Shown here piece after piece: positions 1 to 12,148 of a DNA stretch of 64,000 bases. Made by a program: the position numbers and the translations under genes. The DNA is from Manduca sexta (Eukaryota > Arthropoda > Insecta > Lepidoptera > Sphingidae), in contig NC_051132.1 in assembly GCF_014839805.1 (NCBI RefSeq), forward strand, positions 2,542,001-2,606,000, read 5' to 3'. The notes under the pieces are model-generated. The model had not been told where the DNA came from and did no database searches. It saw nothing but the letters and a program-made list of their open reading frames with translations. Position 1 is the stretch's first letter; each line of letters opens with the position of its first letter.

Positions 1-1000
1 TAATTCAATTTAAATGAGACGACCAAGACTCCCATTTGGATTTTGTTCATTCTCAAGAATTCTAAAACAATGAATATCTAGCGGCAATAGTTGGTTATTT
101 GTTGTTTAAGTTACACTTATACTATTTTCTTGTTTTAATCTTTTAACTATACACTACTCAATAGTTTTAATTTATCTTAGTCCGCACTTTAAGTAATTAA
201 CCAGTATTAGGGCGCAATGTTTTGGTATACAATCTCGTTTTATGTTTGTATATTTTATAATTTTTTAGTTTTTAATTGTAATCTGTTTTGCGTCTTAATT
301 TAATAAATAAATAAATGATAAATATATAAATCACTAATTGGTAAACGACACTTTCACGCATTAATGCAAGCAACAAAATCCAAAACATTGAATTACAGAA
401 TACTGTATGGCATTCCACTGCGCTTATTTCTTGACGCAAATATTGTCTCATAATCCCAGAATAACGCTGGCTACAAAGACTCCTCTAACATCTAGTATGT
501 TCAGATTTCATAGATAAAAATACAATGGGAATTATCCCCACTCTACCGAATGTGTGGTGTCCGCACGCCAGTGGCCTTGTACCGACGCGGCCTAGACTAC
601 GTCCAGCGTGATACGCTTTACGGGACCTGTCCTGCCTAGAGTTTAGCTAACTATAACGCCGAGTTACCTATACACAATCATAGATGGCGTTGCTTTGGTG
701 TTACGATCTTAGGACGTTTTATGTAGATATTTTTGACAAAGATTATTTTCATAATTAATTTTAATGAAGATTTGAAAATCAATCGTTTATATAAATATTA
801 GAATTTTATTGAATAGGCGTTAAAACCAACGGGGCATTAATTTTAGTACTTATGCTGGAAAGGTCTTTGCTAATAGATATATAAGGTCAACAGCGTACTT
901 ATGTAAGTTTACGTAACAACGCCTATAAATCAGATTACATTGCTATATCCACAACGAAAGAAACTTTTAACTTTTGACGTGCGGGAATCATTACTGCAAT
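1..1000. other. AT-rich, no gene seen
   Basis: Only a short GC-richer patch at about 540-660 (GTACCGACGCGGCC and neighbours) stands out. No ORF with splice signals. Confidence 0.6.
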
Positions 1001-1015
1001 TTGCCGATTGCCAAA

Positions 1016-1112
1016 AATCATCATCATCATCAACCACACAGTCAGCTGCTGAACATAGGATTCCTCCAAAGATTCCCAGACGGACCTGTCGAAAGCGGCC
1101 AGCATCCAACTT
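1016..1112 (+). repeat. dispersed repeat family S5 (CATCAT-headed)
   Basis: A short ATCATCATCATC run, then CTGCTGAACATAGGATTCCT and GACGGACCTGTCGAAAGCGG. The same unit occurs at 2740-2850, 26075-26165, 27455-27510 and 32630-32685. Confidence 0.65.
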
Positions 1113-1315
1113 GTCACGAATACAATCTCTAAATACTCATGTATACATCACGTGGCCAACTGGTTACTTATTGGGAGTCATAAATTGAACAATAGTGTTG
1201 TTTATGACGTGCTAACTCGGTAACATGTGCGAAATGTGCTGCTATAGTTATTGTCTTAACAAACAATTTGCTGGTGGTAGGATATATTTTATATCCGCCC
1301 GGATAAATAAAACAA

Positions 1316-1395
1316 AAATAAAAATGCTTTATTCATCACGTAGGCGAACATAGTTGCACTTATGATAACTCAAGGTACATTAGAATATTTAATTA
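1316..1395 (+). repeat. short dispersed repeat shared with the THAP 3' end
   Basis: GTAGGCGAACATAGTTGCAC, TTATGATA, CAAGGTACA and AGAATATTTAATTA recur at 49850-49924 with a few substitutions. Confidence 0.7.
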
Positions 1396-1589
1396 TTACT
1401 TAATTAGATTAGCTTATATAAACAAAGTCAATTTATATTGAAAATAAAATAAATGAAAAATATACTTAGTAAACAAAGAAGCCAGGTCGGGCTGGCAGGG
1501 AAGAAGAAATAAAATTATGTATATATGTATTTTTAAATAAGCAATAAGGGAGAAACGCGTCGATACGATAGTGACCGTACACAAGATGT

Positions 1590-1775
1590 TAAAACCCGCC
1601 ATAGTGGCCCACGTAAGTGTGTCGCGTTCCGGGATCAGCCTGTGTATATCCCGTCTCAAATATTCCGGCATAATTGTGTCGACTGGCAAGGGGTAATCAT
1701 CTTCCGTCAGTTACTCTATCTGGACGCCACTCTACATACCATCAGATGCAGTGGGGTCACTGCGTGCCCGGATGT
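1590..1775 (-). repeat. dispersed repeat family S3
   Basis: AAACCCGCCATAGTGGCCC, then CCGGCATAATTGTGTCGACT and CATCAGATGCAGTGGGGTC: the S3 consensus in reverse. Coding capacity is nil. Confidence 0.75.
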
Positions 1776-2399
1776 AAAACCGCTTATGAAATGGGATGAA
1801 TGCCAAAAGATATGTGTTAGATTATCATACTAGGATTTCATCTTGAAAATATACCCAGTAGGTCTCAAGACAACAAGACATAAATAAAAATTAATTGTTG
1901 ATATGTAAATAACAACGCATATAATGTTACATATGGAAGTCAACCACGATGTTTTGACTCCCATTCCTGGGAATCCGGTGAACCAAGTGCTTCGAGTAAA
2001 GTAACCGACAAGATTCTAATTCCCTCTTCTTGATTATAGTTCTGGCAGATAAGAAACGTACCTTCCTTATTGATAATATTATAACATATATTATTGATAT
2101 ATTTATTGCCACTGAACGCAATGTAACGCGTGTTAAAAGGCAGCAGCCAACAACAAAATGGATTAATTAGCGTTATGTCGTGTTTGATATAAAGTTAGTT
2201 CGTTTTATTCACCGGTAATTAACTATGAACCTACCATTATATGTCGTTTAATTTGTCAAACTAGTTATTGTTAAAATGTAAAAGTATTACAAGTTAAGTC
2301 TTTAATTTAAGCCTGTTTATATTGTATCTATTTTGTGTATTTTTGCTGTTAAGCCGCATAACACAAAATGTACAGTCGTTTGTTATATATTGATAATAT

Positions 2400-2562
2400 C
2401 AGCCCTGTATTTATACTGTCCCACTGCAAAGCACGGACCCCTCTACTACTGAGAGGGTTTAGGCCTTACTCCACCGTGTTGGTCTAATGCGGGTTGGCAG
2501 ACTTCACATAACCTTGAAATTGTTAAGAAGAATTCTCAGGAGCATAGGTTTCCTCACATAAT
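2400..2562 (-). mobile_element. SINE family S2, reverse fragment
   Basis: Reverse complement of the S2 3' half: AGCCCTGTATTTATACTGTC, CTACTACTGAGAGGG, TAGGCCTTACTCCACC, and TAGGTTTCCTCAC at the inner end. Confidence 0.65.
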
Positions 2563-2584
2563 GCTATATTTTAACCGTGCTGGG

Positions 2585-2740
2585 CTCGTACCACAGCGCC
2601 TGATAGTAAATGGAGTATGGTTGAAATAGAGTTTCGATTACCCATCGCCAGACGACATAATTATGCCGGCCTGTTTGAAACCCAATATACTCAGGCTGAT
2701 CCCGAGCGCGACACTGACGAGGGCCTCTATAGCGGGTTTT
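2585..2740 (+). repeat. dispersed repeat family S3
   Basis: CATAATTATGCCGGCCTGTT then CAGGCTGATCCCGAGCGCGA and TATAGCGGGTTTT, in forward orientation and truncated on the left. Confidence 0.7.
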
Positions 2741-2850
2741 CATCATCATCATCATCTCAGTCACAGGAAGTCCACTGCTGAACATAGGCCTCCCCCAGGA
2801 TCTCCACGTCGACCTGTTGGAAGCGGCCTGCATCCAGCGACTTCCTACGA
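2740..2850 (+). repeat. S5 repeat
   Basis: CATCATCATCATCATCTCAG, CACTGCTGAACATAGGCCTC, GACCTGTTGGAAGCGGCCTG. It directly follows an S3 fragment. Confidence 0.7.
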
Positions 2851-3049
2851 CCTTAGCCAGGTCCTTATGTACTATAACCACTAGCTGGGCATATACAAAT
2901 ATTCTACCACAAGGAGGGCGAGTTACGTATCAAATAGCGGAACCTCCCCCTTATATATCCTACCACCCTTATACATCATAATCTAGGTTACTATTTTTCG
3001 TGCTCACTCCAATATAGTTCATCATAATTATACAAAAATACCCTCACAA

Positions 3050-4270
3050 ACCCTTGAAACATCACGCGAACTAATCCGAAATAGTAGTGAAAAACATCCA
3101 TTATCATGTCCCATATTTGTGTGCGATAATTAGCGATCGTTAATCACTCGACTCGTTAGTGGCGACGTGTATTGGCTCTAATGTTGCCTGACAGCGGCCT
3201 CGCGGCTACTTAGCACTTATGGTTAGGGGTTTTTAACGTAGGTGGCAGTGGTGAAGCGTCCATACAGCCCGATACCAGCTTCCCTTTTAGTTTTATTTAC
3301 GTTTGTCTTTTTTAAATTGGCCGCGATATGTTAACTAATGCATTTTTTTCGCCTCGAGTTACCTTTTGAAAAATTTCACCCTTCGCAACTGGTGGTATGG
3401 AGTCCGGTAGATACTCCTGCATTGTCTATTTCTGTCAAGCAATATTCGGTTTGAAGTATATTGTAATTTGCTGGGTATAGTGGCATTATATCTAACGTTT
3501 CAGGCCTCAGGTAACGAATGAAGTGTCTATATAAAAAAACCTATTCATTGACGTATATTCTATAGACACGAACGTCCATATAAAATATTTGTTCAAAATC
3601 TGGAGTAGAAGTAAAATGGCAACCAATACCAGATTGCAGTACACTTCAGTTGAACACATTGAGAGTACGGAACGCCAGATCTAGTACGTAGTACATATCG
3701 ATGTACCTATTAAACTCCATCTAAACCTCAGATCACTGTTTACTGTGGCCTGAGATCTAAACGGAAATATTGCCACATTATACTTGGGATTAGTAATAAT
3801 ATTTCCTACGGCGCATCCATTGTCATTTAGACAGGTTGGAATCACGGAAGCCGATCTGCAAGACCTTGGATTAGCTAGATTACAAGATATTTTCCGGACA
3901 TTTCGCTACGTGATCGCATTGATAATTATTTTAAATTTATTAATTTTATTCAAGGTGGATGTGATGTTTTCTGTGGCCGATGTTTTCTTGGTTTTATTGT
4001 AGAGTTGGAAAATATTAAGAATTTACGAAATAAAAACAAGTTATATTCAAGTTAGATTGTTTTTTTTCTCATGCAGTTTGATTATTGTCTGTATCTAAGA
4101 GATTAAACAAATGGGAGCTAATATAGTTGGTGAAATGTGGATTGATTACCTCTGCCTACCCCTGAAAAGTGAGAAAAGCGTGCTACAGTTAAGTTCATTT
4201 AACAAATAAAAACAACACTTGTAGTTGACGTGAGTTTTTGATAACGAAACGAGCAACTGAACGAATTATT
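3050..4270. other. intergenic, one unassigned open frame
   Basis: At 3784-4002 (+) a 72-codon frame contains ITEADLQDLGLARLQDIF and a hydrophobic stretch (YVIALIIILNLLILF). An acceptor-like ATTTAG precedes it, but there is no ATG, partner exon or known motif, so I do not call it a gene. The rest is AT-rich with no clear feature. Confidence 0.4.
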
Positions 4271-4298
4271 TTTATATACCGCCAATAATTGCACCCCA

Positions 4299-4460
4299 TT
4301 GCTCGGCAACTAGTCTACTGGTGGTAGGTCTCTCATATATGAGTCCGCCTGGGTAGGTACCACCGCAATGTCTTTTTCTGCCACCAAGCAGCAGTGTGTA
4401 GTCTCTGTTGTGTTCGGGTTTAAAGGACATTGTAGCCAGCGTAAGTACAAAAACTAGTGA
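4299..4460 (+). repeat. dispersed repeat family S4, left part
   Basis: CTGGTGGTAGGTCTCTCATA, CCACCAAGCAGCAGTGTGTA and GACATTGTAGCCAGCGTAAG. The same order in reverse complement is seen at 20850-21000. Confidence 0.65.
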
Positions 4461-4844
4461 GCAAAAGAATAAGCCTAGTATTTTCCTAAATTTTTCCACT
4501 TATTTAAAAGTGACTCTAAGTACGCCTATATAGAATGTTATACAATATTTTCATACAAGAGAAATTACTTGATAAAGGAATTCATAATAAAGAAAGTAAT
4601 ATTCAAATACCTAGAATTATGTTTTCGCAAAGATAAAATAATTGACAGTTTTTTCTTGGAAACGATCATTGAAATGTTATTTCAACAGAAATAATGTCAT
4701 TATATATTTATTTGTTTATTGTTTATTATTACGTAAAAGTTGATTCATTACAGAAGAATTTTACCTATACTATGCGCTAAATAAATAAAAACATTTTCTA
4801 AAGATATTTCTTTAGCATTAATCCCTAACAATTCTCCGTGAGAA

Positions 4845-4965
4845 TTTCAAAGGGGTTTAGTCTAATTCCCACTAGACCAGGGTCGTAGACCTAACCCTCT
4901 TAGTACTACAGCAGGCCCTAGCCTAGTGTGACAATACGTAAATAATACAGGGTTAATTTTCTTGT
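4845..4965 (+). mobile_element. SINE family S2, decayed 3' half
   Basis: AATTTCAAAGGGGTTTAGTC, CACTAGACCAGGGTCG and AATAATACAGGGTTAAT follow the order of the S2 3' half with many changes. Confidence 0.45.
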
Positions 4966-5398
4966 AGTGCCTCTCCAGTGAAGATTGGCAGTCAGCCCAG
5001 AGCTTCTTTTGTCCTTTACAAGGCGAAATATTTTACCCTTCAAATCCTACTCGCGGATGTTCCGGAACCATGATTTTTTTCATAATTTCTATGGTTTATG
5101 TTTGAGATTGGAATAGATAGGTCACGGGACGGAATCATGAAGGATGCAGTCTTTGAAACATCGAGAGAAAATTAAATTTTAAAACACTGCGATAAATACA
5201 AAAACTAATTTTGTTTCGACATTATTTCCTTCGACCGGTTTTCCTTTGGCCACTACTTTTTCCATTAGTAAAAGGAGTTCGTACATATCACAAATATGCA
5301 AGTTTCAGTGCTAATATTATTTTATTTTGTTAGTACTTTACTAATATTATAACTGAAAAAGTTTGTGTAAACCTTTGGAGGTTTATTCAAAAATTTTG

Positions 5399-5835
5399 AT
5401 GATGTGACACTATCTTGGACACTTTTTATCTCGGGAACTTGCAGAAGACTGCCGGAAAATCTGTAGGCGGGTTAAACCGCGAGCAAAGCCTAGTCTTCAA
5501 CTGTCAACCCTCTAATTAGCAGTGATGTGGGACACTGATAATATCTTGGACATTTTTTTTTGTCTCGGCAACTTGCAGAACACACACCATCACGCATTTA
5601 TCCCCGAAGGGGTATGCAGAGGTGCAACCAGGGCATCCACTTGTCGTTAAGTGTGTTCCGTCCCATGATGTGATAGGGGGCGAGCCTATCGCCATATCGG
5701 GCACAAATTCCAGACTCCGGGCTGATATTGAGCAGAAAAACCCAAGTATCACTTAACTTGCAAAAAACTGCCGCAAAAGTTGTTAACGGGCCAAACCGCG
5801 AGCAAAACCTAGTCTTTTAATGTAAACCCTCTAAT
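5399..5835 (+). repeat. two tandem Helitron-end units, the second split by a SINE
   Basis: Unit 1 (5399-5522) and unit 2 (5523-5580 plus 5755-5835) share the order: GATGTG, ATCTTGGACA, ACTTGCA, AAACCGCGAGCAAA, CCTAGTCTT, AACCCTCTAATTA. They resemble Helitron 3' ends (GC hairpin then CTAGT). The SINE insertion at 5581-5754 interrupts unit 2. Confidence 0.7.
5581..5754 (-). mobile_element. tRNA-headed SINE family S1, 5'-truncated
   Basis: It matches the body and tail of the S1 family (TATCCCCGAAGGGGTATGC, then CGATATGGCG and GAGCAGAAAAACCCAA, all read on the plus strand), but the tRNA-like head is missing. It is flanked by ACTTGCAGAA on the left and ACTTGCAAAA on the right, a probable target-site duplication of about 10 bp. 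Confidence 0.75.
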
Positions 5836-6008
5836 TAACGGGTAGACAAGGCCATGTGTGCAGTATCAGTAATCCCCTCACTTGTTATCAGTAGTACGAA
5901 CGCTAAGCTTTTTATCATGCTGTTTTGTGATACGGCTGGCCCGACACCTAGATTATTATAAAGTGTTATTTTACCAGTGTGCATAGATAAATGAAAATGT
6001 GTGCTTTA

Positions 6009-6191
6009 GTGGCGTGGTTTTATTGGGTACTGAGGTCCTGGGTTCGAATCCCAAGTCGCACAAACTGACATGGAGTTTTTCTGCTCAGAAATTGTGCTCG
6101 ATTTGGCCATGGTCCACAAAACACAGTGGTGTAATATGGATGCACTGATTGCACCTCTGCTTATCCCTTAGGAGATAAAGGCGTGATGTGT
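6009..6191 (+). mobile_element. SINE family S1, diverged
   Basis: Head with GTGGCGTGG and an exact B box (GGTTCGAATCC), then TTTTTCTGCTCAG and a tail ending in GCGTGATG. The middle is more diverged than in other copies. Confidence 0.7.
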
Positions 6192-7130
6192 GTTTCTTTT
6201 GATTGTTTTTTTTTTGTTGAAAATGTGTTTAATTCTATATTTGTTTAAACAAATTCAAAACTTAAATAACTGTCATAATTTGCTTTGGCGAGGGAATAGA
6301 AAAGATGTCGTATTTATCATGTAAATATCTTGAGAAATACCCATCTAAACATTATAGAGATATTTGCAAACTACAATTTAAAATCGTAATGAAACTTATG
6401 CAAATAATTGTTATATTATTTGATGCAAAATGATAAAACATATTATATGTTACCTACATATTAATACTTAACATGACTATAATAGATATTTTCTCATTTA
6501 ATATCTTATCATTACTTTGAGCGGCAGACACTATCAGCTATAATTCTGCATCTACATTGTAGTATAAACCTTGAATAACAGTCTAAATGTACCCTAACAT
6601 TAGCGAACAAATTCGCATGAGTACAAAACAATTTTAATTAAAACTTCAATTATTAATAGCGGTTATCGCTTATCTACGTACAGACGGCATAGCACCTGTT
6701 TCCGTACAAACCGGACTGGGCTAGAGAAAACCCGCCATACAGCCATCGCACGCATACGCGTTTATACAGAGAATAGCCCCGGTTTTAATTTATAATGTTC
6801 GTGGGTTCACGAAAACAAATTGCCAATAAGTTCGTGTACCAATTCGCACGTTTGGCGATTATAAATTCGAATAGCCGGACTTTAAATTGTACGGTTGGTT
6901 GCACAGCCAAGTCACAAAATCCTTGTAAGTTGTATTAAGGTTGAGATTTATTAAGCAAACTTGGATCATGGATGTAAATGTGAACGAAAAATTATTTATA
7001 ATTATTAATTATTACACGCGTTCTATTTTTGAAAAACATATTTTTTTCTGCGGAAATGTAAAAAAGAATGGCATAGAGCAGATATATATTTTTAAATCTA
7101 TACTTCTATACTATTATATAAAGCTGAAGA

Positions 7131-7170
7131 GTTTGTTTGTTTGTTTGTTTGTTTGTTTGTTTGTTTGTTT
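7131..7170 (+). repeat. (GTTT)n microsatellite
   Basis: About ten uninterrupted GTTT units. It is part of the Helitron 5' region rather than an independent locus. Confidence 0.95.
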
Positions 7171-7177
7171 GAACGCG

Positions 7178-7790
7178 CTAATCTCAGGAACTACCGGTCC
7201 AAACTGAAAAATTCTTTTTGCGTTGGATAGCCCTTTGTTCGTGGAGTGCTATAGGCTATATATCATCACGCTATACCCAATAGGAGCGGGGCAGTAATGG
7301 CTAATCTCAGGAACTACCGGTCCAAACTGAAAAATTCTTTTTGCGTTGGATAGCCCTTTGTTCGTGGAGTGCTATAGGCTATATATCATCACGCTATACC
7401 CAATAGGAGCGGGGCAGTAATGGCTAATCTCAGGAACTACCGGTCCAAACTGAAAAATTCTTTTTGCGTTGGATAGCCCTTTATTCGTGGAGTGCTATAG
7501 GCTATATATCATCACGCTATACCCAATAGGAGCGGAGCAGTAATGGCTAATCTCAGGAACTACCGGTTTCAACTGAAAAATTCGTTTTGTGTTGGATAGC
7601 CCTTTATTTGTGGACCGCTATAAGCTATATATCATCACGCTATGACCAATAGGAGCGGAGCAGTAATGGCTAATCTCAGGAACTACCGGTTTGAACTGAA
7701 AAATCTTTTTGTGTTGGATAGCCCTTTGTTCCTGGAGTGCTATAGGCTATATATCATCATGCTATGACCAATAGGAGCGGAGCAGTAATG
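7178..7790 (+). repeat. 123-bp tandem array, five units
   Basis: Units begin CTAATCTCAGGAACTACCGG at 7178, 7301, 7424, 7547 and 7670, an exact 123-bp period. Units 1 and 2 are almost identical. Units 4 and 5 differ by shared substitutions (TTTC or TTTG after CCGG, TATGACC for TATACCC), so the array has grown mostly at its left side. No spacers, so not a CRISPR. Confidence 0.95.
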
Positions 7791-8119
7791 AAACATGTTG
7801 CAAAAACGGGGAAAATTATGAGTTTTGAGAGCTTCCGTTGCCTGCGCTGCGTAAACGGTTAAAGTTATGCAACAATGATGTATGACGGGATTGTTTCACT
7901 TAAAAGTTCTAAATAATATAACAAAGTCCCCGCTGCATCTGTCTGCCTTAACGTGTTAAACTCAAAATCTACCTAACGTATTAAGATGAAATTTGGTATG
8001 GAGACAGTTTGAGACCCTGGGAAGAACATAGGCTCCCGGGAAACTGCTATTTTTATAACGGAAAACTTTAGCCTGAAAAACTTTATAACGCGGGCGGAGC
8101 CGCGAGCAAAAGCTAGTTA

Positions 8120-11100
8120 CTTTATAAAACTAAATCTTATAAATCAATTTATAATTATAAAGAACGAGGACTTGATCTAATTCTCTCATTTGAATTAATT
8201 TTAAAATCGTACAAACATGTCTTTGTATGGAAACAAGTTCATGCCATCTCTATCATATATGGCTATTCACTGAATGCGTCATGGACACTAAAATAGTCTT
8301 CACTTCTTAAGAGCATTGTTTGGACTATGTAGGCGATTGTAAACGTCCTTTTGATACTCAAATACCACAACTAAATTGGAATAAACAAAGAGTAGTTCAT
8401 GTTCGAGTAGAAAAAAAGTCGGTTAATATTTTTACTAAGTTAAAATCTAGCATCAAATAGACGTTTCTAACTTTATGAAGGTGCCGCAGGAAGCTTATTA
8501 ATTATAATTATTGATCCAAGATTTTCAAGGGAAAACAAACCCCTTACTGTTCTAAGGTAGAGTCTTATATTTAAACGTGGCCAGAAATTAGTTCTAAATA
8601 GAACATTCTAGATTTAAAGTATCCGTTACTCGTCAATAAAATTTCACCTCTACCAACTTAATAGCCGTCCGAGTCTAAGTATATCTCGGTAGCAATGAGT
8701 CTGTGATAAAATTCATCAACATCAAAGCGAACAATGTAAATTAGATATGTAATTACATACATTTGAAGGTATTGGCGCACCGGACTATTGGAACAAGGGC
8801 GCGGCCTTGTCTCGGGGATTGGGTTTCTGCTGTACACTCGTCCGCGCAACGAGACACACCTGTACAACGCTCACGATTCGATGTTTACACGAAACTTGCG
8901 TAGCAAATTGTATCGAATTATTTTCCTATTAAATCCTTGTCTTTATTCTAAAACAAGTTTTGAATTAAGAACATCATAGACAAATTCATCGACTTTTAAT
9001 TTGTTTAATTTTAAATGTGTATGTGTTCAATAATGTACAAGGCATCATTGTTATTCAGCCTTATGTATATGCGGTTAGAATAATACAATTCAAATGCAAA
9101 ATATCAGTTTTAACAGGATGTAGAGACGATTAAATAACGAAGGCCACGAGGCGGTAACCGTGTATCTAAGTAAAAAATTAATTCAAAAACCAACCAATTA
9201 TATTATGTGACGAATAATGGCCAGCCAACCACGGTCAAGAGCTGATGATTAATGCGCTTAGTAAAAAAAAACTAAAATGGCGCGATTGAGGAAACAACGT
9301 TGTAGGTATCGCATTTAGTATTGCGTTGTTGGTTTTTAATTTAATACTCGGTGGTTTTTTTAACGTATATCAAACCGCATCTACTTTATTTACACGCCTC
9401 TTTATTTACCACGTCGGTGTTCTGTTCCCGCCAATTTATCTGTCAGTGGGACATTTTATGCTGATTAATTTATAGGTTAGATTTTTCATAACAAATGAGT
9501 TTTACACAAACAGGTTTATAATGTTGACATTATTACTTGCAACAGCTTGGATCTACTCTTGTTTGCAAAATAAGTTAATACGACCTCTCAGGATCCCATT
9601 AATATAATGAATAAAAGATGAAGTAACATTATTTTAACAAACATAATTAATGTAATAGCAAAAATCTTCATAAGAACCTTCATTAAATATTTTTCACAAA
9701 GCATTATGCTACTGTAATGGATTTTTCATTCCAAACAAGGTTCCATTACTTCGCTCGGCAAAACAGTGAAGATTGCATTTATTTCAAACGATTAATTAAA
9801 TTTCCAATCAGACTAAACGCCATGTTGAATCGTGAAAAAAAGCATGATAAGGTTCTTTATAGTGGCCAAAAGTCAACATCGTTATGCGGAAAGGCGCCTA
9901 GATGCGAACCGTTTGGGCCGTTATCTAACCGTGAAAAAATACCCACCGCGCCCGCCCACCATGCCTCTCGCTTACGGTATTTCGAACGTGCGACGGGGAC
10001 AGATAGCGGGACCGGCGCGCGAACGAAAGAGAAAGACGGATTTTCGTGCGTACGCCGTCAACGCTCGGTAGTTTGGCCTAAATGAAGGTTTTATTATATT
10101 AATTGCTTCTATCATGGATTGTTTTGTTTGAAAATGTTTGTGCGCCATTCCTTTATGTCGGCAATGCGAGGAACTTTAATATATTAATGTTTGCGCAAAT
10201 AATATTGATGGACATTTAATTAAACACAGTGGCTTTTGTGTGCGGCCGGGGATGATAAACAACGGGTCATTATGGCTGTTATTATGGTAAACGTGGACGG
10301 TGGACTGACCACCGGAGTCACCTGCCAGCAGGCGAGCCCGGAGGACGGTCATTAGCGATGACCGCTCAGTTTTTGTTTGGTTAAGTAGCCTCACTTGACA
10401 TTTACATAATATTGTATGCGCTTTATTGAAATTATGTAGCGTCGACTATTAAATTTATGACGTAAGAAATTATGTAAATTATAGGTTGTCACTGTTTTAT
10501 GGTTTTGGAATTATGTAAGATGACTTTAGTCTTAACTATAGTTAATTAATAAAATAACTTTGTCACAAATCGATAAAAATCTGACATTTCACTAAAAACT
10601 AACTATAATTATTAGAAGTGAGTATTTGATTCTTAAAAATATTTTTATTTACTTAGTATTTTTAAGAATGAAATTATAAAAATAAAAAATATTATAAAGT
10701 GAGAGGAAATCAATTCTAATTTTTATAATTTTACATATGTCATGTATTATTCTTCTTCTTCGTTCTCTATTAACTATAGACATCTACATTAGACGATTAA
10801 TACTAAGTATCACAATAACCTTTCTACTCCGACTTCTTTTCTTATATCCATCCAATCTGAAAGATATTGATTGTGTAGAGATAAAACCGCCATTTGTAAT
10901 TATTGTTTTTTATTATTGTTATATCTGTGTGAGTGAATAAAATATAAACATAGTAATTATGCCCTCGATTACCTCCAAATTTGAACACTTTAATGCTTAA
11001 GCCTTTAATTACCTTCTAATTGAAAAACATCAATGCTTTGGGTATACAAACATAAACGAAGCTGCACCAGACCTTACAAGAGAAAACAGATTACCTAAAC

Positions 11101-11320
11101 GGATGTCGCCGGCAGGAACGTAAAGTGATTTTTTGTCCAAGCTATAAATGACAATATAATAACTCATTATGATCAAGGTTTTCGAAAGCTGAATATAGGC
11201 TCAGGTTGAAGTGGAATATACTATCTTAATGTCCTTTTAGTTTATGTACTCACAGTGTTCCTTTATTGACAGTTATAGTTATCACTTTTGTCGGAATTAT
11301 GGCGTTTGTATTATTTTGTT
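8120..11320. other. no recognisable gene; GC-rich patch at 9,880-10,080
   Basis: The GC-rich patch leaves two overlapping frames open (122 and 79 codons, Arg- and Pro-rich), the usual effect of a lack of A+T-rich stops. A smaller GC patch is at 8775-8880. No splice-supported exon was found. Confidence 0.5.
10629..10669. other. AT-rich 13-bp stem hairpin
   Basis: ATTCTTAAAAATA and TATTTTTAAGAAT are perfect inverted repeats separated by 15 bases. No gene context; possibly part of a small MITE. Confidence 0.6.
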
Positions 11321-11324
11321 ATGA

Positions 11325-11580
11325 GACGAGCATGTCGCTCGCCTGATGGTAAGCGATACGACCGCTTGAAGGACTGAAGGTTTGAAGGACATAGCCAGTA
11401 TTACTAGCCATAATCAGACTTAACATCTCATATCTCAGGATGGTGAGCGCAGTGGAATACCAAAAAATACTTTGCAATTCAAGGTGTTGAATGGTGTTTC
11501 TACTGTTTATGGGTGGTCGTTTCGCTTACCATCAGTCGAACAGCCGCTCTCATCTCAACATCTGTTACATAGATAGATAA
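11325..11580 (+). repeat. S4-related repeat before the duplication
   Basis: GCTCGCCTGATGGTAAGCGA, TAACATCTCATATCTCAGGA, AGTGGAATACCAAAAAATAC and GGTGTTGAATGGTGTTTCTA. The 4.3-kb duplication starts, or first becomes visible, inside this repeat (11500). Confidence 0.65.
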
Positions 11581-11818
11581 TCTTGTAGCTAAATATATAG
11601 TACTGTCACTTGATTGTGCAAGAAGATGGACCGGGAGATTCTGGGTGCGAAACATATGGAAACCCTGCGCAGGAGTTTTTCTAACACGGGATTGCCTAAA
11701 ATTCAATCAGAGTGTCTTATCAGACACGTGGCTAGCAAGAATATAACAGCGATTCCGCTTGCATCTGCAAGATAGATGCAGTCTGGATTCGATTCTACTT
11801 TTATCTTGCTAAGCTCTT

Positions 11819-12148
11819 AAGCGACGATAGCCTAGTTGGGTGTGGAACGGACTGCCGAGACGAATGTCCGCAGGTTCAAATCCCAAGGGCACACACCTCT
11901 GACTTTTGTAAAATCATGAGTGTATTCTTTGTGAATTATCGTTCGCTTTAACGGTGAAGGAAAACATCGTGAGGAAACCTGCACATCTGAGAAGTTCTCT
12001 ATGGGAATTTCGAAGGTGTGTGAAGTCTACCAATCCGCACTAGGCCAGCGTGGTGGACTAACGCCTAATCCCTCTCAGTTGTAGAGGAGGCCCGTGCTCA
12101 GCAGTGGGCAAGTATATAATACAGGGCTGATATTATTATTATTATTTA
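11819..12148 (+). mobile_element. tRNA-derived SINE family S2 (duplication copy 1)
   Basis: Pol III A box TAGCCTAGTTGG and B box GGTTCAAATCC are both present. The body includes GGTGAAGGAAAACATCGTGA and CGCACTAGGCCAGCGTGGTG; the tail is (ATT)n after AATACAGGGCTGAT. Confidence 0.85.

Larger units (their letters stand above)
7097..8116 (+). mobile_element. Lep1-like Helitron with microsatellite and tandem array
   Basis: The 5' end is TCTATAC followed by AAAGCTGAAGAGTTTG and a (GTTT)n run, the arrangement known from lepidopteran microsatellite-linked Helitrons. The 3' end has a GC hairpin (CGCGG, loop, CCGCG at about 8090-8105) a few bases before CTAG at 8113-8116, followed by T. That is the CTRR-T ending of Helitrons, which insert between A and T. 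There is no Rep/helicase coding sequence, so it is non-autonomous. Five 123-bp repeats lie inside. Confidence 0.75.

Noticed and set aside
7178..7790. CRISPR-like direct repeats
   Set aside because: Units are directly adjacent with no variable spacers, and the sequence is eukaryotic; this is a Helitron-borne tandem array.
9717..10085. 122-codon ORF
   Set aside because: Two overlapping frames are open over the same GC-rich patch and there is no splice site, motif or codon bias. Stop scarcity explains it.
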